A stretch of 64,000 bases of DNA from Synchiropus splendidus (taxonomy: Eukaryota > Chordata > Actinopteri > Syngnathiformes > Callionymidae), in assembly GCF_027744825.2 (NCBI RefSeq), contig NC_071347.1, positions 11,903,501 to 11,967,500 on the forward strand, read 5' to 3'. Below, piece by piece: positions 49,756-63,930 of this stretch. A program made the position numbers and the translations under genes. Below the pieces are notes generated by a model. It searched no databases, was not told the origin of the DNA, and was given only the letters and a program-made list of their open reading frames with translations. Each line of letters starts with the position of its first letter. Position 1 is the stretch's first letter.

Positions 49756-52700
49756 TTTCATTGTTTCCACCAGGATTTTATGGTGACTGTGGCGTAGCCC
49801 TCCCCTCACCAAAGAAAACAGTACAAAACGCGGCCCATGAAGAGGCGATTGGGGAAAGTTTTGACATTTACTGAATTGGTTACTATAGAAACCCTACTTT
49901 CTAATCATGAGGAGTAGATCTCTCTCCCATCTGCAGTCGTCCTCACACGGTCTGACACTATAAGCCTGGCTGGAATGTTCCCTCTGCAACCGACTTCAGT
50001 TTCAATATGTTTGATCACATGAGATTTTATCAATAAAAAGAGATATTTTTTCTGAAGTCATGGCAGCTCTCATTTAAGCCTTAAGCTTGTTTCCATGTAT
50101 TTATTTATTGCGCCTGTAAATTGTAAAGGCCGATATGGACCTTGAGTTTAATACAAGTTATTTAAAAGCTGCAATTAGAAACGATAACCTCGATTCTAAT
50201 GATATTTTCATTGTAGCTTAAATGTTAGAAACATGACAAAGAAGATACTTGGCTTGATTACAGGACACTTCCTTAAGCACTGGCGTCAACAGGGAGTTAA
50301 TCTGTGACGACAACTGTTGGAACTAACTACCAGATTTTTTGCAAATCACTATCATGAAATGTTACACGATGAGGTATGAGAAAATCTCTTTTTTTGTTAT
50401 GCGTCATTCAACAAATCTGTATCATTCTATGATCCTTGATACCATGGCAAGAAAGGCCCTTAAGACAAGCACTACATTTGAATAAATCACTTAAAATATC
50501 TCTCTGCTCAGTGGTGCAAATATAATCATGCAAAGTACCATGACGTGCCATGAAAGCAATCGCATTTTCAAAATGACTGCTCATTTCGTTCTGACACTAC
50601 TCTATGCATTGTGTTTGATTGACAGGTTGGAGTTTTAAGAAAATTGCCTCCATGGCCTTCTTGCAAAACGGAAGCTCCCTTATATTCCGTTGCCTGAAGG
50701 GAAAGTGGGACAAAACCCAGCTGTTTCAGATGCTGGGTATAAGATGATCTCTGCACTAAATATGTCTATTCCTTCTGCTCTAGTAGCGTTCTCAAATGTT
50801 CTTCCTGCACTTAAGCCCCACGCAATAAACATCAATGAACAGAGGCCTCTGCTGAGATCGTCTCTTAAAGCCCAGCCATGCAAAAAAGGTTTGGGAAGAA
50901 GAATGGCAAAACACTAGACAGGCTATCCTTTCATTCCTTGGGAGTTAGTATGAAAGATCTGGCTTGAATACAATTAGTCCATCCCACTCTTCTGCTCCCC
51001 GCCATCTGGTTTGGGTCTTGGCGGGTCAGCCACAACTAAACTGGGAAGGACGGATCTTGCATGTGGCGCAACCGCAATCCCCGGAAGAGGCGCCCCTGCA
51101 CTGGTCAAACCATGTGAAAGAGAAGCAATCTAAATAAGAGAGGAGGAACAAATCAAACAAATTTACAACCGTTCGGCCAGTGAGGTCAGACCGTGACAAA
51201 AGCTCTCCTGTTGAGATGAGTGGTCGGCAAGACGACTGTGGCGCGGCCCCCTCTTGCAGAGCCAGGGTGACTACCACGACATTAGACATGGGTCACTCTG
51301 AGTGGAAACAAGCGCTACAATCAGCTTGAAGACAAAGACTCTCTTCTTCGCTCTTGTTTGGCTGTGACGTTTATTTAATACACCCAGATCAGGTCATTTT
51401 CTACTCCACTTAGAAGCCTTAATTGAAAATTGAATTTGTCCGTTTAGTTGAAAACCAGACTTAAATGGAAGAGCTTGACTTGTGTCAATGATGTAATAAT
51501 AGTGGTGGTGAAGAAAAACACTTTATTTCATTGTTTGCTTTGACGTTTATAAAAAGAAGAGGCAGGCAGACGAGCCAGATTAGTCAGAATATCCAGGTAG
51601 CTCAGAGATAAAACAGCAGAAAGACATTATTTTCTATTTTTTTCCAGAGTATGTTTCACATCCTGAATAAGACCAAGCGTTGACAGTCTGTTTTGCAAGC
51701 ACTTGGAGAAAACTTATCTGATGCAGACAGTGCAAACGGAAGATAAGTTCGCACTAATATATTGGCGACGTTATTTTCTTGAAAACCTGAGCGGTGTTCA
51801 AAGACACTTTCTCAATATGTCAAAATGTTTCCACCCATGCAGAATGTTGATGACAAATGTTCGCTTATGACCTCATTAAGTCTAAGCCGCCGACAGAACT
51901 GATTAATTAATCTTGGAGGGTTTAAATATCAGTATAAAATATGTGTTCTTTTTAAAGTGCATCCCTGCGTCTCCTCGCCTTTATCTCTTCTCCTGCTTTC
52001 CACGGATGTCTACATCCATTACATGTGTTTGTATGACTCAATCCCTTGCTGGAGTCGATATGTGCAATGCATTGCAATAGAATTTGCATGCATCAGCCAT
52101 GGTGAGCGCACTGGAATGTGGATAGTGGCTTAAAGGTCAAAGTGCTATTGAGCCAGTGGTGCAGTTAATCGATCTCTGCTTCTTTTTCTGTGGGTCCAGG
52201 TTGTTTATACTGACCTCTTGACCGTGCAGAGCAGGTGGCCTCAGTGAAAGCACAAGTTTGGTGGAACGCTGATGTTGATTGTGTATTTAAGACCTGATCA
52301 TATATTGCAGATCAGGTCACAGGTGTTAATATATACCACCCAGTTAGCCACATGCCTGCAGGGAACGTGACCAAGGCATCGTTTCAGAACGCTGTTCACA
52401 GAGTGAAGAGAAATTAAACAAGAACGTGCAAAGATACAAGGGCGACTGTTGTGTAAACATTGTTGGATCATGCAACTCGTGAGCAGTTGTTTCGCTTTCC
52501 TTTCAGTTGGAAGTGAAGACAAAAAAAATCCCCACATGTTGTAATACAATACAGTAATGGAAACCAACTGTGTTGACAGTTACTTGCAAGTCCAGTAGAA
52601 ACAACCCATGTTTCAGCATCTTTAGAGGTCATCAGTTCTACTCTGGTCTGGGCTCTTGTTTGGTCGAGTTCCTGTTTTCTCTTCCGTAACTTTTCAGCAT

Positions 52701-54173
52701 GAGCATTTACTTTGGCTATTTTGGGAACAAATGAGTGCAGTTTCTCTCCACCCCACTTCCGTAAAGGACATCGGTGGTCACATAGGTGACAGTGAGGACA
52801 CTCACTGGAGAACGTTGAATTGTCTAGAAGTTTGTGATAATAACAGCTTGACAGCAATAGTTTGAGATTCCTGACTGTCCTGTGTAAAACCAGTCATCAT
52901 GGAAAATATCTAGGAAATATATCAAACTAACTATTTGCCTCTTTCCGACCAGGTCAACGTCGGCTTCCGTTAATTCTATCTGCCCATGTGATCGCTGGCT
53001 ATTTGGCTGGTTTGTGCTCAAACAGAGATATTCAGGCAACTTAAAAGTTTCCTTCCCTCCAAAATTGTGTTGACTTAATCGATGTAATTTTGTAGTCCTG
53101 TATCCACTTTTAAAACTACCACGGTGTTTCTCTGCACTCTGCTGTTCCCAATAAAAGCCCATAGACATGAAGGGAGGAGTGCTTTTCATTCCTCCCAGCT
53201 TTCCACTCCGGCTAGTGGAGGGCTGGGATTCCCTGCAGCCATCCCCCCCAATAAAGTCAAGACTCAAGTAGCCCTATCAGAATTACAAATATCCGTCAGT
53301 CCTGAGGAGAAGGATGTGGGTTTATCTTGCTGTAGCAGCACACACACTGACAGATTTATTGGATGTAATAATCTGCCTCTAAATCGCCCTCTGGTAATTG
53401 TCTCTTGCACCTGGTACTGATTCTTACATGAAACATGTTTTATTATGCGACTCTGGCAAGCTTTAAAGATTTAATCAAACATTGAAGCTTTTATTATTTA
53501 CACTGACGAGTTATGCTTTTATTTACAGTATGAGAGAGTTCGCTGCGAAACGTTGCCTTCTGCCTTCTTGTTGGATTAGCGACTCTTAGACATCTTGATG
53601 TAACGTGTCAGTGGCCTGAAGGCCTTTTCTGGGCATCTGAGGTTCCAGCAGGCCTCGGCAGCATTGAACCATGTGATGCAAAGCTGTTCCGTCGTGACTC
53701 CATGCCAGACTGGACCCCTGAATGGAGATCTACCTCACTATTTGGCTCGCTGACTTCCTGGTTAGCTACTGCTCAGAATTCAGATCATGGCGAATGTTGT
53801 TGCCCATCCCCTCACAATAGTGGGGGGCTGATCGGGGATGCTAGGCAGCAGGCGAGGTATTCACTGGGCTGAAACACACTGCAAACGCTGGATGAGCTTG
53901 CTCTGCTCCAGACTCAGTGTCTCAGTGTCCTGGTGTTTGCTTGACTACTGGGCCATGAATGGAGCCAGAGAGTGACATTGCGCCAACGGAGCAATGCAAA
54001 TGTTTGTCCTGGGGGAATAGGCTATTTTTTAGACGTAACAGCTGTGTGATATGTAGGCCATATTTACAATATATATAAAATGCATATGCCACCTTTTTAA
54101 ATGTCATTTTTCTTTTTTTTCACTACATAATCACTATATGATAGGTTAATTTCATTATTTTCCATTTTTAACT

Positions 54174-54298
54174 TTCTTTTTTTTATCTGTACAACATGGT
54201 TACATGGCCCTTTAAAAAGTACAAACAACACCAAACTCCACACATTCTTTTTTTTATCTGTACAACATGGTTACATGGGCCTTTAAAAAGTACAAACA
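54174..54298. repeat. Tandem duplication, period 71 bp
   Basis: TTCTTTTTTTTATCTGTACA at 54174 recurs at 54245. About 54 bases, through TTTAAAAAGTACAAACA, are repeated with a single difference (GGCCC versus GGGCC). After that the copies diverge. The near identity points to a recent duplication. Confidence 0.9.
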
Positions 54299-54766
54299 CC
54301 GCACATATTGAGCTACTTTACTCCAAAAAAAAATACACCCATCGAGCATCCCAGTGATCCTAAAGGCTGCTGGGTTCAATTCACTAATCTAATAACCAAA
54401 AATGGTAAACGGGGCACAAAACAGCTGTAAGAGACTCTTTGTGGTTTGTGTTGACTCCAGTGAGCTTCACCACAACTGATCGTCCTCTTGATCCGCACCA
54501 TCCCCGTCAGTCATATTTTATTCATTATGCTGATTTTGTGTCGTGAAAAAGCAATGTGAAACTTTGATGCTGAGTCATTGATTATGGCGGCCTAATGAAC
54601 GCAAAGATTCGTGTTGTGTAGCTGTGTTCCTCAGTACAGCAATGGTTCAATGAGAACTTAGCCAGCTCTTATTAAATTTGTTCTGGTTGCGGTAGGTGAT
54701 GTCACAATCGGGGCCCGATTGTGGGAGTCACCAGATGTTTTAGTTGGAGTAAACAATAACACAAAC

Positions 54767-55125
<359 letters not shown>

Positions 55126-55823
55126 CTTACTTTGGTACAATTTCGTTCACCTCTGAAGGAATTCGATAGATCACCGTATGTCACCGTAAGGTTTATAAAT
55201 GGAGATTCGGTGGGTAAAAATAACAGGATGAGACCTTCTTTTCTTCAAAAAATAAGACCCCTTGTTTTAGGGAAAGAGTTATTAATGAGCTGCCATGGCG
55301 CCCACGGGAGGAAACATTAGACAAAAGGATCTGTCCGGATACGCTGCACGGGCTATCCCAGTGTCTCCGCTGGCCGTCTAAAAATAACAGCCCTCTGCTC
55401 TGATATTAAATCTGGTTGGTGACAAGCAGCTGGCAGATCTCCTATCACCTTCTCCTGACTTCCATCCGTCTATTTTTCCTTTCAGAGCGATGAAATTTCG
55501 ATGTGTTTAATGTTGCTGCCATACCACATTGCTACATTTTGTTTGAAGGGTCACCAACATATTTTTCCGTGTATTTTTGTCAATTTAAAACTTTAAACAT
55601 TCTTGTTTACATTCTTGTAGTGTTTTCTATGGTGTAACCTATGCTTCTTTTAAGCTATTTATGTTGACATGCTTTTATTATTAACTCGAATCAAAGGCCT
55701 CTAACGTGTTATGACAGCTCATGCTTCTACTATTACAAAACGTTGTAGCAATAACACGCTTCATTAGTGTTTAAATAAACAATACAGTGGATAATTGCTT
55801 TGTGTGATATTGATATTCACAAA

Positions 55824-56142
55824 CTAGGGCTGCAACAGATGACTGCAACAGAGACTTCCTTTATGAAGTGTCGATCTTAATTTAAATAAATAATGAAATG
55901 CAAAGTGTTGCTCAGTGTTAAATGTTGTTTTGAAACTTTATAAAACAAATATAACAAGTGCCATGTGATAGGTTTGCGCCTTTGAATTGGTCCCATACTT
56001 TATAAATTATGGGTCGCGATGGTCTAGTAGCCTCATCCCTTACTTCTCTTACAGCACATTGCCCTAAGTGAGCGATGGCGTCCCTACTAGTCGACCAATG
56101 AACCGGTCTGTGACTGTTGACTAGTTGTTGCAGCGCTGTTAT
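55824..56142. mobile_element. hAT-like non-autonomous element, copy B
   Basis: Ends show AGGGCTGCAACAGATGAC on the left and GACTAGTTGTTGCAGCGCTG on the right, so the GGCTGCAACA-type termini are roughly inverted. The interior shares GGTCCCATACTT, CGATGGTC, ACTTCTCTTAC and GCGATGGCGTCC with copy A at 27 kb, in the same order and orientation. There is no transposase frame. Confidence 0.72.
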
Positions 56143-59100
56143 AAACCGCAATTTCATCACCTCTCAACGCTTGGACGAACACGGCGTCCTCGTTCTCAAA
56201 AGGGCTTGCACACATAATAGAGTGCTTTGTTTGTGTGAAAAATGCAAAGCTATGTTTTGAGTGAGATCAAGGTGAAAGTTCGCTTTACAACCAATATTAG
56301 TGTCGATATGTACGCCTTTGTTTCCATCTACTCTGCAGTGCACTCATGTGCTGTATGACCAGTTTTACATGAAGTTTTGTATTTAAACACAGCGGGTCTC
56401 AGAAACTTCACTAAATGCTTCTCACGCACATTACACATTATCAAATCCCTATGCTCAATGATTTATATTCTTCATTTTTGTTCATCAAAAATGTAACCAC
56501 AAAGAGTGTCTTGTCATCAGAGTGTAGCAGGTTGAGGTTGTTCAGGATGTCCCCAGGTTATCTTCCTTTGGAGGCTTTCCACTTTAACCCAACTGGAAGA
56601 AATCCCAACCACGAATCAGGTGGAGAGACTGCATCTACATTCTGGCTTGTTATTATCCTAGGAACTGTTGAGTCGCAGAAAAGGGACGAGTGGAAGTCCC
56701 AAGTGAAACTATGGCGCTGCGACGGATGAGTGGTTGAAGATGGGGAGCGAGGGAGGGGTTGACTGAGCTTCAATGATGAGAGGTAGAGGAGTTTCACTGG
56801 AGCTTTTCTTGTTAGTGGCTACATGATCCTTTTTTTCCTGTGGGAGTCCATGAGCGTTGGGGGAGGAATGTGCTCCCAGTTGGAAAAGCAGCGATGCCCT
56901 CGCAGCTCCGGCTGCACTGGCCAGCAGGAGAAACTCAATCTGACTGGGCATTTAGGGACACTTAAGTGTGAGCTCCTTGGAATGTCATGGATCAAAGATC
57001 AGCATTTGAGAGTAATGATGCAAATGTATTGAAGCATAACTGTTTATTATGAGGCATGTTGTTTTTCTTGCACCCCACATGTTCCCTACATATATATGTA
57101 TGTCTACTGCAAGTGGCTCTTTTTGTGTGCCTCCTTCTTGTCATACAAGTAAGAGACAATCCGAGAAGTAGCGCTCGTAGTAGGGAACTGTGGAGTCAAA
57201 ATTCAACTGGCACACTCTTTTGTCTGCTTTCCTGCCAGAGAAGGCGTGCGGTTTTGTGGCAATATATAATGTATCTAGCTCCACTCGCCGCACCGCAATG
57301 TGCAATGGAAAAGAAAAAAAAATGCACTTGCCTCCAAAATTACTTTAAGATGTAATTGAACCATAATGCCTCGTATATGAGCATCTTGTGGTGGAATAAC
57401 AATCTCACTTGACAAATGAGGCTGAGAAAATAAACTGGCATATCTGAGTCATGAAGTAGAAAGAAGACTCCCGCTTCTTAATCCTGCTGGTGGAGGATGG
57501 GAGTCTGGGTCTGGCCGACCGAAGAAACCTAATCATCTGTGCGCTGACATCTGAAGCATTTCTATGATATCCTCGCTGATGGCTGCGCTGCCCCGTCCAA
57601 CATCCCCAGGCCAGGTGGTATTTCTCTTCAGTCCGTCACAGACTTGTGTCTCGACGCTGTTCTTTGCGCGAGCGGGTTTATTTTGTGGTTCGCACCAAGA
57701 TAACACCAATCTGCCTGAGAGCTGCTGGCCGCACATTAGCCTTGGCATTTAGCCAGACAAATTGTTGTGCTTGATCCGCAAAAACTTGGCCGACCCAGTT
57801 GACATTAAACATCAGATATGAGTGAAGCACCAACAATTTCATTTTCAAGACCTGACAGACCTATTCGAATAGCACAAAAATAGTGTTTCTGAGCAGTACA
57901 TGTGGCATTTTTTTCAACTGACTTAAGGTTAGTTGTTAGGATAAATACACCGTAAATACTCTCCTACTTCTTGTTTATTTGTATATTGTTCACTAGAACT
58001 GTAGCAGTTAAGGTACTAATTGCATCTGTTTAATATTTACTGCTGTATTCAATTCAATATGTGCTTTTTTGTGCACTTATTTTTCATTTTTTATGATACT
58101 TTTTACTAAAAAAATCTATCCAGCCTCAGGAATATTACAGTGTTATTTCTTTGTAAAAAATAATGAACTTGGTCTACAAATGCCCTTTATCTTCTTACAT
58201 ACAATACAGTTTTAGAGTTTCAACTTTATTTGAATTTCGATCAAGCTGAGAGCCAATAAATAAATCCACGCTGTTGGCCTTAAATCACCTCCTTGTGTAC
58301 TGCGGCGGCACCATCGCTCCATGAGCTAATTGGGTGTGTTAATTGCAGTAAGGAAACATTACAAGTGGAATCTGCCTGCATTTGGCGTGTCATCACGTCA
58401 TGTCCCATCTGTCATGCCTCATTATGGCACCTCTGTTTTTGCTGTTGGCACCCCCTTGTCTCTAATGAGGCTCATTCTGTTGCCTTCAAACTCACAGCGC
58501 CTCCGTCTCAGAAGTACAGCGGCATGTCGACACCTTGTTGTTAGCCAATGAAGATGGATAAAACATGGAAGGACCCCTGTTGGGAGGAACGTGCCATTGT
58601 TATTGCTGCCATTGACCCTTGTTGGCCATCCCCCCCAGCAAATGACTCATGCACAGCTTGTGACTGATGTAGCTACATTAGGATGGGTCATGGAGCTCCA
58701 TCCCCGAGGCGACTCCTGCTCACTCAGTACTCACTAAGCTCTGTACTTCCCAAGCGCACCCTCATTAGAAATGTGCCATGCGAGACTCATTCCCCTGCTG
58801 CTTGTCTGTACCGGGTTGTGGTCACGGGTGTGTCACTCTCACTTCATTCCCCAGGCCAGAGCTATGGGACCCATGGTCAAAATGACTTGGTATCTCATTT
58901 TCTGTTTGTAAACGGCTCTCGACCGCAATCCTTGTTGCCTGCAAAGTCGTCGAGCCAAGATGTATTTTCTGCCGGCTAAAAAAATAGATGTGCATCTTGA
59001 GCTAAGAATGTTAAGCTCCACCAGGAATAAACATCTATAAACAGTTACTTTTGGTAGAAGAATGTTTACGAAATGTGTCAAGTGGTGACAAGCGCATTGA

Positions 59101-59415
59101 ATCAACAAAAGCGCCAATGTTTGCTAATGCATTCAAGTGGTATGCTCTTTGACCCGAAACTTTATCACAGTTTGTCAAGTCGAGCTGAGGATTTTAGTAT
59201 TTTTTTGCCACTCAGTCCGTAGAAAATGGAACCATAGTTTAGTCTGCTTATGACTCTGTGACCAGACAGTGTTTGACTAGAATAGAATGTGTATTACGAA
59301 CATGATGCTGAAACCAACCCACAATGATTCAAACAAAAGAGCTGAACGGTGAATGTTAATAGCCAGAGAAATAATGTTATGCTAATTTCTGTCTCTTCTG
59401 TTTCAATTTTTGCAG

Positions 59416-59992
59416 CCGTGCAATCAAGACCAACCAGGACCTTCTCCCAGAAACCCCCTGGACCAACATCTTCTATGATGACTTCTGGGGCACCCTGCTC
59501 ACTCACAGCGGCAGCCACAAGTCTTATCGGCCTCTCTGCACTCTGTCATTCCGCCTCAACCACGCTGCTGGTGGGCTGGATCCCTGGGGCTACCACCTTG
59601 TCAACATCGTTCTCCACGCCGCCGTGACATCACTCTTTACCTCACTGGCTCACTTGCTGCTCGGCCGAGGCGTGTGGAGCCTGCTGGCCGGCCTGGTCTT
59701 CGCCTCACATCCTATACACACTGAGGCGGTGGCAGGAATTGTGGGTCGGGCAGATGAAGGCGCAGCGCTGTTTTTCCTGTTGTCCCTGCTGTGCTACATC
59801 CAACACTGTAAGCTGAGAGACCATGGTGGGCCCTGGCGGCCTGCTGCGTGGTTGCTGGGAAGCCTCTGCTGCGCGGCTTGCAGCATGCTGTGGAAGGAGC
59901 TCGGGGTGACAGTGCTGGCCGTATCAGCTTTATATGATGTCTGCGTTTTCCACAGACTTAAGCTTCGACAGGTCCTGATGCTCCTCTACAAG
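59416..59992 (+). CDS. TMTC2: TMTC2 exon 2 (residues 28-220)
   Basis: This 577-bp exon completes codon 28 and encodes residues 29-220. It follows a TGCTAAT branch-like site (59380-59386) and a pyrimidine tract ending TTTTTGCAG. It ends AAG|GTAAAG, a phase 0 donor. Family hallmarks are visible: FYDDFWGTLLTHSGSHKSYR from residue 47, then ASHPIHTEAVAGIVGRAD (124-141) and SMLWKELGVTVLAVSALYDV from 184. Hydrophobic segments lie near 88-108, 112-125, 144-157, 170-187 and 191-206, fitting a multi-pass ER protein. TMTC1-4 are ER O-mannosyltransferases acting on cadherin-type domains. TMTC2 is also reported to bind SERCA2B and calnexin and to affect calcium handling (literature knowledge). One oddity is Leu190 (codon CTC, 59900-59902), where human TMTC2 and other TMTC proteins have Gln (KEQG). 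About 220 of roughly 836 residues are in the window, so the gene is cut by its right edge. Confidence 0.96.
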
Positions 59993-60274
59993 GTAAAGCA
60001 TATTTTTTTCTGTCAGTACAAAAAGAAAATGGTGTTGCTTTCTGCCTTTGTTTTGTGTTTCGGCGCCCAGGACGGCATGATTAGGAAACAAAATATCCCT
60101 GTGTTTGCACAGCTGTGTCATTCAGATCACATTGTTGTCTTTTCTATGACATTTAAGGAAACGCATGTCGAAAACAAGATTAAAAATAGAATACTTTTCA
60201 TTGTCCGTATGTGAAAAAGCCACCCTGAGCTTCACTGTACGTGACAGTTGAAAAGTAAACTTATCTAAAAGAAG

Positions 60275-60327
60275 CTAGCAAAGGGCTCCCCACTGACCAT
60301 GGCAATAAATTAAATTCTGATTCTGAA
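60275..60327 (+). mobile_element. L2-type LINE 3' tail fragment
   Basis: CCCACTGACCATGGCAATAA, followed after a few bases by ATTCTGATTCTGA, matches the complement of the tail at 10207-10250. It is a short severely 5'-truncated insertion in intron 2, oriented with the gene. Confidence 0.75.
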
Positions 60328-63307
60328 ATGAAAGGGTGAATGCTGTATCCCCTGCTGTATCTAGGTCAGAGTTTCTAGAGTAAATACGCCTGTAAAGATG
60401 CACTTCGTTTGTCATATTGTCATGGTAATATTATAGGCAATAGGCATTAATATTTTAGGTATTGAGCCAGATTTTGTACTGACTTGGCACCTAAAAGAGC
60501 AGAATTTCAATGCAAAACCAATGAGGATGACTTTGTAGTTTCAAATCAGTGTCTTTTTTATTTCATTATTCTTTGTCCATCATGTCTTCTTCTGCCATTC
60601 ACTCCGCTGCTTTGTGCTCCATGGGTAGATCTTTTATGCGAGCTGCGACTCCTTGTTACCAATGTGAAAGTCCAAGTACCTTGTACCTATACTTTACAGG
60701 TAAAACCCACTGACCAGGATGACCAGTCACAGATGTGGCCAGGGCAGATGCTACCAGAGTACTATCCCATTTTTTTGGGTGGTGAATCACCAGAGAGAGA
60801 GTGATGGAAATTATTACATTTTTTAAAGCAGTTTACAAGTACAATACAACATACCCTAGCGAGATGATAGTCAAGCTTGAAAGTTCAGTCTGAAAAGGAC
60901 TATAACAAGTCCTAAGATTAAATAATATATGAAAGAGACGCAAAGAGTGGACCCTCAGTCAGTTTCACAGATCTGGGCCGTAATAACTTAACGAGGCTCT
61001 TCATGTTTACTGTGGAAATAGGTATATATGTGTCTATGAGGGTTGATGTGGCAAACATTAGTCAGGACTAAGAGCTTCATTAACCAATACCCATGATTCG
61101 GAAACAAGTTGGTACATTAAAATCAGTTTGTGGTACAAAGCAACCGTGCTTTGGTAGATCACCTTTGTGTCTTTTTTGTTTTGTTTCCACCATTTTTATG
61201 TTAACAATACCACTAGCCAAAACAGCAATCGTCTCATTACGAAGGCAATTGAATGAAATGTATAGTTTAAACGGGGAGTTGGTCGCTCATTACCTCTGAG
61301 CAATGGTTATATAAAGAGAATAATGGCTTCATAAAAGATAATGATATAAATAGTGTGCAGACAGTTTGTCATGAGTGATTATTGTTTGCCTCCAAGGGTT
61401 CACTGCTGTTGCCAGGTGATTGTCCGTGGCTCTTTGCGCACGGAAAGATATGATAAGGAGGAAGGCAGTTCTTTCATTTTCCGCCTCTTTACGAAATTCT
61501 GATTGAGGAATCACAAGGGATTTCTAGGCCACAATTCATAAATGGGCTGCTTATCATTTCCTGGAATTGAATGAGACTATCTGGCCCAACAAGTGTATTT
61601 AAAAAAATGCTTTTGGGATACTTCATTTCTTGATATTACTTATGATAAATTACCTTGAGTCCTGTGTTAAGCTAACGTTCAGTGTGTCCGACGGCACAGA
61701 CTCGATTCTGATCCTGATGTCCACAAAAGGCAGAGAAATCCAGTGATGCAGTCCCCGGAGCAGCTTTCTACCATGTCTATGTGACAGAAACAATTTTCCC
61801 CATCTGTGTAAATATGACCAGAGGTGAACACTGATCTGACACAAAAGGCATTAAAAAGCCAATGATCGCCTCCTTTTTTTTTGGCATGTCTTCACTGAAG
61901 GCAACATTTTATGAAACAGAATCTGACAAGGAGAAATCAGGGTCAACTGGGATAAAGAAAAATAGATGGTTTACGAGTGCCATTTCCCCTCAGTGTCTCT
62001 GTGACTTTTGCCTTGTCTCAGTGTTGCTGCTTGCTGAAGTATTGCTCATGCTTTGTCACAGACGGGAAGACCTTTAATAGATCGTCCGGATCGACTTGAC
62101 CGGAGTGGAAACAGGGGCAAGGAACCCTCAGGAGATGATTCCTCATAGTTGACAGTTTTTCAACTTCATGATTGAAAATCCACTGTCTCTGCTGAGCCAA
62201 TTGTTTCAGGAAAAGATGGTGGTGCTGTTCATGGTTGTCTGATGTCGGTAATGATTTTTGCTCCATTTGTTTGCAGTGGCTCTTTGAGAATACATTTCTG
62301 TTGTTTGTGGTAGGCCACATGAATATCATATTAGTAGCAGGCATTTGTCATCCTCTATCCGATAATGATGAGTCCCTGAACACAAACGCACGGAATTCCT
62401 TGGATTTGGCATTAAAAGGATGAGTGTGGTCTAAACTCCAAAAAAAAAAAAAAATCATGGTTGTACTGTTCGGGAGGAAAAAAAGTGATGATTCATAAAC
62501 ATGAAACTGAATAAATATGTGTAGACACATCGGGACGGAGCTAAACCGCTCTTCCACACACACCATCACAGTTGTATGGTGCTAAAGTGGCCGACTGGCT
62601 TTGGGCCACCTGAGAACCTGTTTGTCTTTTTCCATCATTAGGCTTGTCAGAAAAAAAAGTCCTGCCACCACTGAGGCTGAAGTTCTTGAGCTGAACCACC
62701 AGTCTATCAAATGCAAATTTAAAAAAAAAAGAAGTAAAAGAAGAGGTGGAAAAGAGGTGAACCGAATGAAATGAGATTAAAGTGAAGGTGTCAAATCTGT
62801 GATATTTAACATGACACTGGTTTCAGGCCTGACAGACCCACAAAGGCCTCCTCCTTTCAGTCAGCTGCAGCTATTTGACATTTAGTGTTTGGTGATATAA
62901 AAGGGCCCTGCTTATCTGATTGTGGCTCGCGACGAATTACTTGAGACTTTTATATCCGCTACAAATCTTCCATTGTGCCATTATGGCTTCTGTGTGTGGT
63001 TTGAAGGTTGTGGGCTCGGTGTCTGGGAGCTTCGCTGTAATTCCACCTTGGCTCACGCTCATAACTGTCTTTCCTTGACTCTTTAACCACATGCTCTTCG
63101 CATACAAATAAGAGACAAGAGTGGGAGCGTCTGTATGGCTTATATTCAAAGATGATTTTGAATAGTATAATTCCTAGTGCCTAGAGTAACTATGAGAAGA
63201 TGGTGTGAAATCAATACTTTGTTGCCTTCTTTAAGTGAACGCATCATGGTGGTTTCCAGCATGTTTTTTGAAAAGTCCCACAAGAAACATCATGATAGCT
63301 AAATTGT

Positions 63308-63930
63308 TATGACTCGCGGAGCGAGATGCAAATGCCTTAATGAATGAGACTCCCCAAGCGATCAGAGTAGCAAATAATGATATTTAATTTTAACAAAGAG
63401 TTCACAATAATGTAAACAAAAGATCGAAGAATGCAAACAGAAAGTGTCAACGAACCGGGAGAACAAAAGAAAGAGGAAACTGAAGGCGTCACCGTACCGG
63501 GAGACGTACACGAACGAAAATAAGTCCAACCAAATGCGTCACCGAACCGAGAGATCACGAGCGAGGAACCTGAAAAATACAAGACACGATGTTCAGGAAT
63601 AAAATAAAATCGCAAAGGCGATCGTCCAAAACAAGCACATGAGGGAACTAAACTAAAAGCAGGAAACACACAGAGATCAGAAGCAAACAAAGAAACCGTA
63701 ACAACTGACTCAGGCACCAGGGAAAAACCAAGAGATCAGAAAACACCAAGAGCGAGCGAACGAGGCGAAGGATACGCGGAAGCTGTTTACCTAGATACAA
63801 GTTGATTCGATTTGGCACACATTGCTGGAACCAAGGTGCTTAAGAAGGTGAGGACTGATGATCTGAAGATCAGTTCCAGCTGTGTGCCTTCATCCTAGAG
63901 TGAAGCTCCAACAAAACAAGGAAACAAATG
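63308..63930. repeat. A-rich dispersed repeat, retroelement-like, unclassified
   Basis: A purine-rich, AAAC/GAGA-rich stretch with locally higher CpG content than its surroundings. It contains three 19-bp direct repeats (63444-63462, 63486-63504, 63536-63554) related to GCGTCACCGAACCGGGAGA. It also shares CTCAGGCACCAGGG (63709-63722) and GAACTAAACT with the 7.2-kb patch. This overall texture is known from one strand of fish LTR-type or other retroelement ends, but I cannot name the family. It may continue past 64000. Confidence 0.5.

Noticed and set aside
52291..52318. 9-bp perfect stem (GACCTGATC) resembling a terminator
   Set aside because: Short inverted repeats like this are common by chance. 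Rho-independent terminators do not apply in a vertebrate genome.
52468..52857. 129-codon minus-strand frame with Cys/His pairs and a basic helix
   Set aside because: The Cys/His spacing does not fit a zinc-finger pattern, and no neighbouring exon continues it.
54355..54385. GGGTTCAATTC, similar to a tRNA B box
   Set aside because: No A box at the right spacing and no cloverleaf could be formed.
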